A stretch of 7,251 bases of DNA from Paracoccaceae bacterium (GCA_003511785.1 DOIS01000232.1:1-7251); one strand, 5' to 3'. Positions 1 to 7,012 are shown, counted from the stretch's first letter. A program made the numbers and translations. The notes: a model not told the origin generated them from the letters alone.

Positions 1-317
1 ACATGGCCCGTGACCCATTCCACCATGCCCTGGGTCAGCCCGTGATCCACCATCCGCGCCAACGGCACGTGAAGGCTGTCGTTGCCCACCACGTTCTCGA
101 CCCCGGCCCAGAGGTTCAGCACCGCCTTGAGCCGGGTGTAAGGGGTGAAATCCTGCACCCGGCTGTTGGGGGCATAGACGATGTAATCCACCTCCTCGGG
201 AGCGAACTCGGTGCGCAGCTCGGCCGCCACCCCGGCCGCCGCGAGCGCGCGGGCGAGCGGTGCGCGGTAGGTCTCCCAACGGTCGGGACGGGCGGCGAAA
301 AGGACATTGGCGGGCAT
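1..317 (-). CDS. ghrA: Glyoxylate/hydroxypyruvate reductase A-type dehydrogenase, N-terminal part (partial)
   Basis: This is the first 105 codons of a D-isomer-specific 2-hydroxyacid dehydrogenase; the rest lies beyond position 1. The family reduces glyoxylate or hydroxypyruvate with NAD(P)H in the cytoplasm. The visible part is the start of the substrate-binding domain: MPANVLFAARPDRW, then a DYIVYAP strand near residue 44, then LKAVLNLWAGVENV near residues 64-77. The last matches the family's conserved stretch in which the GVE/GVD loop binds substrate. MVDHGLTQGMVEWV follows near residue 89 and is typical of GhrA-like proteins. The NAD-binding Rossmann motif and catalytic Arg/Glu/His are not in the window. 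The ATG at 317 is preceded by AAGGAG at 5-nt spacing. The gene starts 20 bp after the rodA stop with no visible terminator between, so co-transcription with the cell-wall operon is likely. The precise substrate is inferred from family only. Confidence 0.8.
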   Translation of the reverse strand, partial: MPANVLFAARPDRWETYRAPLARALAAAGVAAELRTEFAPEEVDYIVYAPNSRVQDFTPYTRLKAVLNLWAGVENVVGNDSLHVPLARMVDHGLTQGMVEWVTGH

Positions 318-337
318 GGAGTCTCCTTGTCGGGGGG

Positions 338-1477
338 TCAGCGCGGGCGGTGCACATTGGCGCTGTGGACGATGCCGAAGGCTGCCATAAGGACCAGCAT
401 GGCCGAGCCGCCATAGCTGACCATCGGCAGCGGCACGCCGACCACGGGGGCGAGCCCCATCACCATCGACATGTTCACCGCGAAGAACAAAAAGAAGTTG
501 ATCGCGATTCCCAGCGTCACCAGCGACGCATAGCGGTTCGAGGTGGCCAGCGCCGTGGTGGTGCAGAAGAGCACGATCAGCGCGTAGAGAACGAGCAGCG
601 ACACCCCGCCCACGAAGCCGAATTCCTCTGCAAGCGTGGTGAAGATGAAATCGGTGTGCTTCTCGGGCAAGAAGTTCAGCCGCGACTGCGTGCCCTGCAT
701 GAAGCCGCGCCCCGTCACCCCGCCCGAGCCCAGCGCGATCTTGGACTGGGTGATGTGATAGCCCGCGCCCAGCGGGTCGCTGGACGGATCGAGGAAGGTG
801 TCGATGCGGCGATACTGGTAGTTCTTGAGCAACTGCCAACTGGTGCCCCGGCTCTGGAACACCGCCACCACGAGGCCGGTGCCGGCGGCGATCACGGCGG
901 CAAAATAGGCCCAGTGCACGCCGGCCAGGAACATCAGCCCGCCGCCCGCCGCCAGCAGCAGGATCGAGGTGCCGAGATCGGGCTGGCGCAGCACCAGCGC
1001 GGTGGGGATCAGGATCAGCAATACCGGCAACAGCACCCAGAGCGGGCGCGAGATCTTCTTGGCGGGCAGCCAGTCGTAATAGGCCGCCAGCATCATCACC
1101 ATGGTGATCTTGGTCAACTCCGAGGGTTGCAGCCGCATGAAGCCCAGGTCGATCCAGCGTTGCGCGCCCATGCCCACCGCGCCGAACAGTTCGACCGCCA
1201 CCAGCAGGATCAGCGAAAACAGATAGGCCGCCCCCGAGATCGACCGCCAGAACCAGATCGGCACCATGGCCAGCGCCACCATCACGCCGAGGCCCAGGGC
1301 GAAGCGCTTCATCTGCGGCTCGGCCCAGGGCGAGAAGGACCCGCCCGCCACCGAGTAGAGCATCAGGAAGCCCACGCCGGCCACCGCCAGCAGCAGGAGC
1401 ACCAGCGGCCAATTCAGGTAGGCCAGCTTGCGCAGCCCGCTGGGCGTGTGCTTGACGGTGTATTCGAGATAGCTCAT
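338..1477 (-). CDS. rodA: Peptidoglycan glycosyltransferase RodA (SEDS family)
   Basis: RodA is the integral-membrane SEDS glycosyltransferase that polymerises lipid II into glycan strands for lateral-wall synthesis, working with PBP2 in the Rod complex. The protein has 379 residues, normal for the family. It is rich in membrane segments, the first near residues 22-42. SEDS signatures are visible: QPSE at 117-120, RQPDLGT at 164-170, GSGGVTGRGF near 250-259, FLPEKHTDFIF near 269-279 with the presumed catalytic Asp at 276, EEFG at 284-287, and PLPMVSYGGSAM at 349-360. The ATG shares ATGA with the PBP2 stop, a 4-bp overlap that implies translational coupling; no strong ribosome-binding site is seen. 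FtsW, the divisome paralogue, is less likely because the gene directly follows PBP2 and the mre genes. Confidence 0.97.
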   Translation of the reverse strand: MSYLEYTVKHTPSGLRKLAYLNWPLVLLLLAVAGVGFLMLYSVAGGSFSPWAEPQMKRFALGLGVMVALAMVPIWFWRSISGAAYLFSLILLVAVELFGAVGMGAQRWIDLGFMRLQPSELTKITMVMMLAAYYDWLPAKKISRPLWVLLPVLLILIPTALVLRQPDLGTSILLLAAGGGLMFLAGVHWAYFAAVIAAGTGLVVAVFQSRGTSWQLLKNYQYRRIDTFLDPSSDPLGAGYHITQSKIALGSGGVTGRGFMQGTQSRLNFLPEKHTDFIFTTLAEEFGFVGGVSLLVLYALIVLFCTTTALATSNRYASLVTLGIAINFFLFFAVNMSMVMGLAPVVGVPLPMVSYGGSAMLVLMAAFGIVHSANVHRPR

Positions 1478-3417
1478 GCGCGGTCGCTCTCGCCCGCCTC
1501 GCGTGCGTCGCGTTCGCGTTGCAGACGCTCCTGCTGGGCCTGGATGCGCGAGCGCACCGCCGTGGGATAGGCCGAAAGCGGCGGCGTGTCGCCATAGAGC
1601 GCCTGGAGCGTGATGTCGCGGGCGATCGGCGCTGCTGCGGTCGAGCCGCCGCCGCCATGCTCGACGACCACCGCAACCGCGTATTTCGGGGACTCGTAGG
1701 GTGCGAAATTGACGAAAAGCGCGTGATCGCGCCGCTCCCAGGGCAGATCCTCGTTGCGGATCACGCCCGCGGCGCGCTCGGCGGCGGTGATGTTGCGCAC
1801 CTGACTGGTGCCGGTCTTGCCGGCCATGCGAAAGGCGTCCTCGATGATGCGCGAGGAATAGGCCGTGCCGCGCCGGTCGTTCGAGACGGCATACATGGCC
1901 TGGCGCATCTTGCGCAGGTTGTTCTCGTTCAGGCCGAGCGGTTCGCCCGGCGTCTCAGGGCGTTCCACCCCATCGACCGACTTGATGAGCCGTGGCGAGA
2001 GCGACCGCCCCGTGGCCAGCCGCGCGGTCATCACCGCCAGTTGCAGCGGCGAGGCCAGCATGAAGCCCTGCCCGATCGAGGCGTTGGCCGTGTCCCCGAT
2101 CAGCCACTCCTCACCATGCACGCGCTTCTTCCAGGCCCGGTCCGGGGTCAACCCCGCGGCCACTGCCGACATGGGCAGGTCGTGGCGCACGCCGAGACCC
2201 AGCCGCTGCGCCATTTCCGAGATCTTGTCGATGCCCACCTCGAGCGCCAAGGAATAGTAGTAGACGTCGCAGCTCTGCTTGAGCGAGTTCTCGAGATCCA
2301 CATGCCCGTGCCCGCCGCGTTTCCAGCAGTGGAACCGCCGGTTCGACACCTCCAGGAAGCCCGGGCAATAGACCGTGTCGTCGGGGCCGACGATCCCGGC
2401 CTCGAGCCCGGCCAGCGCCGTGACCATCTTGAAGGTCGAGCCGGGCGGATAGATGCCCTGCACGGTCTTGTTGGCCAGCGGGCGATACTTGTCCTCGATC
2501 AGCGCGCGGTAATCGGCTACCGAGATGCCGCGCACGAAGAGGTTCGGGTCGAAGGAGGGCGAGGAGGCGATGGCCACCAGGTCGCCGCTCTCGCAGTCGA
2601 TCACCACGGCGCTGGCGCTCTGCCGGCCCAGCCGGGCCTGGACGTAGGATTGTAACTCCGCGTCGATGGTCAGCTGAAGATCGGCGCCGGGCTGGCCCTC
2701 GCGGCGGTCGAGCTCGCGCATGACGCGGCCGGTGGCGTTGACCTCGACCCGCTTGGCCCCGGCGCGGCCGCGCAAAAGCGCCTCTTCCTTGGCCTCGACA
2801 CCGACCTTGCCGATCTGGAAGCGCGGGATGCGCAGCACCGGGTCGGGGTCTTCGAGCTGGTCGAGATCGTAATCGCTGACCGGGCCGACATAGCCAACCA
2901 CATGCGCCAGGTCCGGCCCGCGCGGATAGACCCGGGTCAGCCCCACCTCGGGCGTGACGCCGGGCAGCGCGGGGGCGTTGACGGCGACGCGGCTCACGTC
3001 CTCCCAGGCCACGCGCTCGGCCACGGTGATGGGCAGGAAGGGCGCGCTGCGCTGCATCTCGGTCATGGCGCGGTCGAGATCGTCGGGGTCCAGCTCGACC
3101 AGCCGGGCCAGTCGGGACACGATCGCCTCCACGTCGCCGGCATCCTCGCGCACCATGACGATGCGGTAGCTCTGGCTGTTGCGGGCCAGCACCCGGCCCT
3201 CGCGGTCGAATATCTCGCCCCGCGCGGGCGGGATCAGGCGAAGGTTGATCCGGTTCTCCTCGGCCAGCAGGCGGAACTGGTCGGCCTGGTCCACCTGGAG
3301 GTGCCGCATGCGCAGCGCCAGCAGGCCGACGAACCCCGCCTGCGCCCCGCCCAGGATCAGCGCGCGGCGACCCAGCTTGCGGTTCAGCCCATGCAACTCG
3401 CGGGGATGGCGTCTCAT
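1474..3417 (-). CDS. mrdA: Penicillin-binding protein 2, elongation-specific transpeptidase
   Basis: PBP2 is the monofunctional class B transpeptidase of the Rod complex. It crosslinks strands made by RodA in the periplasm and is a beta-lactam target. The protein has 647 residues. A membrane anchor lies near residues 18-37, followed by the PBP dimerisation/pedestal domain beginning around PARGEIFDREGRVLARN (64-80). The transpeptidase domain carries the three expected motifs: STFK with nucleophile Ser327, SCD at 382-384, and KTGT at 534-537. Cys351, Cys364, His370 and Cys383 occupy positions matching the zinc site described for Acinetobacter PBP2. The C-terminus is charged and Arg/Glu-rich (about 622-647). 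The frame is open upstream to 3630, but the start at 3417 is chosen because it shares ATGA with the mreD stop and gives the family N-terminus (MRRHPRELHGLNRK). The extra 71 residues would be mreD shadow. Upstream of the ATG there is only a G-rich stretch, so coupling to mreD is likely. Confidence 0.96.
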   Translation of the reverse strand: MRRHPRELHGLNRKLGRRALILGGAQAGFVGLLALRMRHLQVDQADQFRLLAEENRINLRLIPPARGEIFDREGRVLARNSQSYRIVMVREDAGDVEAIVSRLARLVELDPDDLDRAMTEMQRSAPFLPITVAERVAWEDVSRVAVNAPALPGVTPEVGLTRVYPRGPDLAHVVGYVGPVSDYDLDQLEDPDPVLRIPRFQIGKVGVEAKEEALLRGRAGAKRVEVNATGRVMRELDRREGQPGADLQLTIDAELQSYVQARLGRQSASAVVIDCESGDLVAIASSPSFDPNLFVRGISVADYRALIEDKYRPLANKTVQGIYPPGSTFKMVTALAGLEAGIVGPDDTVYCPGFLEVSNRRFHCWKRGGHGHVDLENSLKQSCDVYYYSLALEVGIDKISEMAQRLGLGVRHDLPMSAVAAGLTPDRAWKKRVHGEEWLIGDTANASIGQGFMLASPLQLAVMTARLATGRSLSPRLIKSVDGVERPETPGEPLGLNENNLRKMRQAMYAVSNDRRGTAYSSRIIEDAFRMAGKTGTSQVRNITAAERAAGVIRNEDLPWERRDHALFVNFAPYESPKYAVAVVVEHGGGGSTAAAPIARDITLQALYGDTPPLSAYPTAVRSRIQAQQERLQRERDAREAGESDRA

Positions 3418-3953
3418 GCCCGTCCCCCCATCGCGTCGCTTTCGCCCGGCGTCAGCTTGCGCACGCCCATGAGCGACTGGCTGACGCCGACGGCCAGCGG
3501 ATAGATCGCCCCGGTCAGCAGCATCTGGGTCAGGGTCAGCGCCAGCGGCGCCTGCGGCACGCCGGTCAGGCCCAGCACCGTGCGGTTCAACAGGGTGATC
3601 GTCACCAGCACGATGAACACGGCGGCCCATTCGCCCAGGAAACTGGCGTCGCGCAGCCCCTCGAACCGGCCCTTGAGATACTCGACCCCGGCCACCACCA
3701 GGAAGGCCCAGAGCCCCGGCGGGCGATGGAACATCAGATCGGCGGTCAGCATCACCAGCGCCACCAGCAGCGGCGGCACGAAATCGGGCCGGCGCAGCGC
3801 CCAGGCGAAGGTGATCGCCACGATCAGGTCGGGTGGCGCCCAGCGGCGCGGCAGCGTGTCGAGCGGCAGCAGGTGAAAGAAGATCACCACCAGCGCGAGC
3901 CCGGCATAGACCGCGCGCATGGTCCAGATGCGCGAGCGCGACAGGCTATCCAT
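3414..3953 (-). CDS. mreD: Rod shape-determining protein MreD
   Basis: MreD is a small inner-membrane protein that links MreC and the Rod synthases; its biochemical role is mainly structural or regulatory. The predicted product has 179 residues, normal for the family, and is mostly hydrophobic with about five membrane segments (near 14-30, 42-52, 60-75, 80-92, 108-122 and 137-157, some short). The APPDLIVAITFAWALRRP stretch near residues 39-56 resembles the conserved N-terminal half of alphaproteobacterial MreD, and FHRPPGLWAF near 75-84 fits the family loop. Sequence conservation in MreD is low, so position between mreC and PBP2 supports the call strongly. The ATG at 3953 lies 8 bp inside the end of mreC and has GGAGG about 9 nt upstream; Met12 is a less likely alternative start. 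The stop overlaps the PBP2 start as ATGA. Confidence 0.93.
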   Translation of the reverse strand: MDSLSRSRIWTMRAVYAGLALVVIFFHLLPLDTLPRRWAPPDLIVAITFAWALRRPDFVPPLLVALVMLTADLMFHRPPGLWAFLVVAGVEYLKGRFEGLRDASFLGEWAAVFIVLVTITLLNRTVLGLTGVPQAPLALTLTQMLLTGAIYPLAVGVSQSLMGVRKLTPGESDAMGGRA

Positions 3954-4881
3954 CGGCCGGACCCTCCGCCGACTCGGCAGGCGCGGGACCGGCGGGCGCC
4001 GCGCACCCCGTGGGCAGGCCGCTTTGCGGCGCGACCAGACCGCCGGGCCCTTCGACCGCCTCGGTGCCGTGGTGGCGCAGCACGCGCAGGAATTCCAGCC
4101 GCTCGTAATCGGCGGCCAGCCGCACCCGCAGCCGCCCCTGGGGATCGGCGGCCACCTGCCCGATCAACAGCCCGGCGGGGAACACCCCCCCGTCGCCCGA
4201 GGTGATGACCCGGTCGCCCGGGCGCACCAGGTCGGGGTTCTCGACGAAGTCCAGCACCGGCGCCGCGCTGTTGTCGCCCGCCACCAGCGCCGACTGGCCC
4301 GAGGGCTGCACCAGCGCGGGGATCGCGCTGCTGGCATCGGTCAGAAGGATCACCCGCGCGGTATTCTGGCCGGTGCCAGAGATGCGGCCCACCAGGCCGA
4401 TCCCGTCCATCGCCGCCCAGCCGTCCACGATCCCGTCCCGCGCGCCCACGTTCAGCAGGACCGATTGCCGGAAGGGCGAGCCGCTGTCGGCCATGACCAC
4501 GCCGGTGACATAGGTCAGGCGCGGGTCGAGACGCACGTTGTTGAGGTCGAGCAGCCGGGCATTTTCCTGCTCGAGCTGGAGCGCAGCCTCTTTCCAGGCC
4601 CGCATCTGGCGCAGCTCGCTGCGCAGCTCGCGGTTCTGCTCGGCCAGCCGCTGGTAGCTCTGAAAATCCCGCACCAGGTTGATCGCCCCGGTGACCGGGG
4701 CCATGGCCCAATCCATCGAGGGCACCACCGCGTCGATCACCTGGGCGCGGAATCGCTCGACCCGCGGGTTGTCGATGCGCCAGACCAGGAACAACCCCAG
4801 CAGGCACAGCAGCAAAACCCCGATCAGCAGACGCCGCAGGGGGCCGGTGAAGTCCTCGGTCTGTGAGCGGTCCCGTGCCAT
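3946..4881 (-). CDS. mreC: Rod shape-determining protein MreC
   Basis: MreC is a bitopic inner-membrane protein whose periplasmic domain activates PBP2-RodA and scaffolds the Rod complex. The product has 311 residues: a short cytoplasmic N-terminus (MARDRSQTEDFTGPLRR), a membrane segment near 18-34, an alpha-helical coiled coil near 72-115 rich in Glu/Gln/Leu, then the beta-barrel core near 120-272. The core has family stretches YVTGVVMADSGSPFRQS, LNVGARDGI, GLVGRI, TDASSAIPAL and VITSGDGGVFPAGLLIGQV. A Pro/Ala/Gly-rich tail occupies about 278-311. The frame extends upstream to a TTG at 4923, but the ATG at 4881 gives the known family N-terminus. No good ribosome-binding site precedes it. The preceding gene is the frameshifted DUF1214 gene, not mreB as usual, so how mreC is transcribed is uncertain. 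Confidence 0.96.
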   Translation of the reverse strand: MARDRSQTEDFTGPLRRLLIGVLLLCLLGLFLVWRIDNPRVERFRAQVIDAVVPSMDWAMAPVTGAINLVRDFQSYQRLAEQNRELRSELRQMRAWKEAALQLEQENARLLDLNNVRLDPRLTYVTGVVMADSGSPFRQSVLLNVGARDGIVDGWAAMDGIGLVGRISGTGQNTARVILLTDASSAIPALVQPSGQSALVAGDNSAAPVLDFVENPDLVRPGDRVITSGDGGVFPAGLLIGQVAADPQGRLRVRLAADYERLEFLRVLRHHGTEAVEGPGGLVAPQSGLPTGCAAPAGPAPAESAEGPADG

Positions 4882-4920
4882 GGGCGGCGGTATATCATGC
4901 GGCCCGATCGGGGTTGAGAG

Positions 4921-4970
4921 CAAAAAGGCCCGTTTCCGCGAGGTGGCAAGGGTCTGCCTCCCGCGAAACC
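4921..4970 (-). terminator. Putative Rho-independent terminator at the end of the DUF1254 pair
   Basis: On the minus strand GTTTCGCG (4969-4962) pairs with CGCGGAAAC (4940-4932) with one bulged G. An inner stem GGCA/TGCC (4958-4955 with 4948-4945) extends the hairpin. After GGGCC comes TTTTT (4926-4922). This would end transcripts of the DUF1254 genes 40 bp before mreC. It overlaps the read-through tail of the second gene, which suggests that this tail was not originally coding. Confidence 0.45.
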
Positions 4971-4990
4971 GGGCTCGGGGGTCTGCCTCC
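4950..4990. repeat. Two direct copies of a 12-bp GC-rich motif
   Basis: GGGTCTGCCTCC occurs at 4950-4961 and again at 4979-4990, 29 bp apart. Each copy is a rough palindrome (GGAGG..CCC on the minus strand) and resembles the GC-rich palindromic motifs found between genes in Rhodobacteraceae. The position at the 3' end of a gene fits an intergenic repeat. The repeats are seen directly; the class assignment is inferred. Confidence 0.5.
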
Positions 4991-6003
4991 GGGTTCGACC
5001 GCGACCTCGGAGGTGATGCGCGCCACGTAGTCCGAGATCGCCTCTGCGCTGATCGGCTGGTAGAGACGGATGACCTGGGACCAACGCGGCTGCACCTCCA
5101 TGTTGTTGGGCTGGCCGGGACAGTTGCAGCGGAAGGTGATCGAACCGTCGGGATTGCTCTCGGCTGCGCGGTCGTTCAACGCGAAATTCTCTTCCATGAT
5201 CCAGCTGTCGGCGCTGTTGTGACCGAAAAGAACGCCCCCGCGTCGTAATCCAGCGGCGGCCGTGGCAGGGTCATGTGCGAACAGGCCCCTTGCGCCGCCT
5301 CGCCCTCGGGCACGATGGTCGAGATATAGACCGCGTCCTTGTAGGGCAGCCCGCCCCACCCCTTGGCGGTGGCGATCAGGAACATCTCGGGGTCGACATC
5401 CTCGGGCCGGCCGAAGAACTTCTCGGGCCGGTCGGCCTCGCCCGCGCGGGCGACCAGCGACGCCCGCACCGAGTCGAGGCTTTCGGTATCGAAGCCCTTG
5501 GGGGTGTAAGGCTGGGCCGAGGCGGCGTCGGTTCGGAACCCGTCCTGGTGAGCATGTGCGTGCGCCAGCCCGGCCGCGTCGGTGGATTTCAGGCCGGTGC
5601 GCATGTTCAGGAACACGTATCGCCCGGTGGTCAGGTCCTCGGGGGTGAGGGCGACGCTTTCCCCGGCATAGAGCACGTGCAACGTGTAATGCGCTTCGTC
5701 GATGATCTGGATCATCGAGAGATAGTCCCAGTCGGGATTGCTGATCGTGGCCTCGCCCGCCGTGCCGACCACCGCGTGGCTGTAGAGCACATCCTTGTTC
5801 TCGGTGATGACGAACTGGTTGTCCGGCCCGGACGGCTCGCGCGCGTGCCGGATCGTGTTGACCGCGTGACCGGCCGAATGTTCGGCCATGTAACGGTCGG
5901 TTTCGGCGATGGTGAAGTTTTCGACAGTAACCGGCATTTCGTCGGCCAGCGCCATGCCCGCGCCAAGGGTGATGGCCAACGTCGCCATCAGAAAATTGCG
6001 GGC

Positions 6004-6020
6004 CATCACGACACCTCCTC
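6004..6020 (-). promoter_or_regulatory. Ribosome-binding site and TGATG coupling junction between the DUF1254 genes
   Basis: GAGGAGGT (6020-6013) lies 6 nt before the ATG at 6006-6004. The TGA at 6008-6006 shares its A with that ATG. This TGA is in frame only with the displaced tail of the upstream gene, so the junction marks the original gene boundary and implies that the two proteins were translationally coupled before the frameshift. Confidence 0.7.
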
Positions 6021-7006
6021 GACATCGGGCAGCGCATAGGTCCGGTCCAGCACGGCTGTCCCGGGCGATAGATCCGCATCAGGAAATTCCAGCCATCGGT
6101 GATGTCGACCCGGTTGGGACGATCGCCGCAGTGGTCGGCGGACCCGTAAAACATGGTGAAGCTACCGTTTTCATTCAGTGTCACGTTGCGATCGTTGACG
6201 ATGTTTTTCTCGCTTTTCATGAACCCGTCGCTGCCATACACGGTGATCGGCCAGAAGGCGTCGTTGGGCGGCACGTCATAGGTGGCGGAATAACAGGTGT
6301 CGGCCGCTGCCGGCCCCGTGTAATTGATGTAGACGGCGTCCTTTTCGGGGAACAGGTATTGCGCCCCCGCCAGGCCGATATGGCGTGTCGTCTCGTCCAC
6401 CGCGCCGCGCGGGCCCATCCAGCCGGGCTCGTACTGGTCGAATTTCTGGAACTCCAACTCGTACTCGGACCGCAACGCCAGCATGCTGTCCACGTTCCAG
6501 TCCGGCTTGGGGAAGAGATCGTCGCTGGAGGCCTCGATACGAAAGGCGTTTTGCAGCGCGTTGATCATCTTCACCTCTTGCGCGTCCTGCGGATCCATCA
6601 CCTGAATCCGCTGGACGAGCAGCACGTATTTCGTATCGTCGGGGATCTGATGGGTGCCGGTACTGTAGAATGTCGTCGGCGCATAGTGATCGTTGTCCAC
6701 CACGAAAACCGAGAAATAGCGGTCGTCCGGGAATTCGGGGATAGTCAGGGTTGCCCCGCCCTCGGTATCGACGAGCGCTGCGGCATAAAGGGTGTCGCGG
6801 TTCATCCGAACCACGGATTGCGCATCGAGCGGCGTTGGTTGACGCACGTAGTAGAAGCGATTGACCGCGTTGCCGGCAAGCCCCTGAAAAGCATGGAAGG
6901 ACACGTCCTGTTCGGCCCGGATATGCGTCTCCGGTGTGATGGTCCGGTCCGCATACGCGGCTCCGGTCACGCTTGACAGGACGAGGGCGGAGGCATGAAC
7001 ACGCAT
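6006..7006 (-). pseudogene. Secreted DUF1254/DUF1214 protein, first of tandem pair, frameshifted near 3' end
   Basis: From the ATG at 7006 the frame gives a signal peptide (MRVHASALVLSSVTGAAYA, likely cut before Asp20). A DUF1254 domain follows (GNAVNRFYYVRQPTPLDAQ near 45-63, VVRMNRDTLYAAALVD at 65-80, DRYFSVFVVDNDHYAP at 95-110). A C-terminal DUF1214 domain then has PEKDAVYINY near 220-229, PNDAFWPITVYGSDGFM near 247-263 and GWNFLMRIYRPG at 305-316. Only the last 17 or so residues are displaced. After residue 316 (about 6059) the family ending AVLDRTYALPDVEEVS continues in the -1 frame from 6056 and stops at TGA 6008-6006, overlapping the next ATG as TGATG. Unshifted, the frame misses that stop and runs to 4895 (703 codons). 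The ATG at 7006 is chosen over a TTG at 7033 because AAGGAGG lies 6 nt upstream. Family function is unknown. Restored, it would have about 333 residues; it could still make a nearly complete domain with an altered tail. Confidence 0.75.
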
Positions 7007-7012
7007 CGGCGT

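Larger units (their letters stand above)
4895..6006 (-). pseudogene. Secreted DUF1254/DUF1214 protein, second of tandem pair, frameshifted
   Basis: Coding from the ATG at 6006 gives a Sec signal peptide (MARNFLMATLAITLGAGMALA, likely cut before Asp22). A DUF1254-like part follows (ENFTIAETDRYM, near 29-40; DNQFVITENKDVLYS, near 62-76), and then the linker FFGRPEDVDPEMFLIATAKGWGG. After SVTT (residues 261-264, about 5215) this frame loses homology and stops at 5176. The continuation is in another frame: ADSWIMEENFALNDRAAESN from 5212, then CNCPGQPNNMEV and VIRLYQPISAEA, matching a DUF1214 C-terminus. Alignment with the neighbouring paralogue (ITVYGSDGF versus VTT..ADSW) suggests two missing residues, so about 4 nt deleted; 1 nt is also possible. 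The tail runs past a terminator-like hairpin to a TGA at 4895 with low-complexity, non-family sequence, so the original stop may also be lost. GAGGAGGT lies 6-7 nt before the ATG. Function is unknown; a periplasmic location is inferred. Confidence 0.75.

Noticed and set aside
260..1570. 436-codon plus-strand open frame, and similar ones at 1519-2655, 3919-4866, 5275-6039 and 5909-6976
   Set aside because: They lie antisense to well-recognised genes, are rich in His, Arg, Gln and Ala as expected from GC-rich antisense frames, and show no family motifs.
3418..3630. Upstream extension of PBP2
   Set aside because: The added residues are Arg/Gly/Ala/Asp-rich shadow of mreD; the ATGA overlap and family N-terminus support the start at 3417.
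3884..4807. 307-codon minus-strand frame overlapping mreC
   Set aside because: Gly/Arg/Ala-rich sequence in an alternative frame of mreC with no recognisable motifs.
4903..4912. 10-bp palindrome CCCGATCGGG before mreC
   Set aside because: Short and expected by chance in GC-rich DNA; no supporting promoter geometry.
4882..4923. TTG start for mreC at 4923
   Set aside because: It would add 14 residues not seen in MreC and begins inside the T-run of the putative terminator; the ATG at 4881 gives the family N-terminus.
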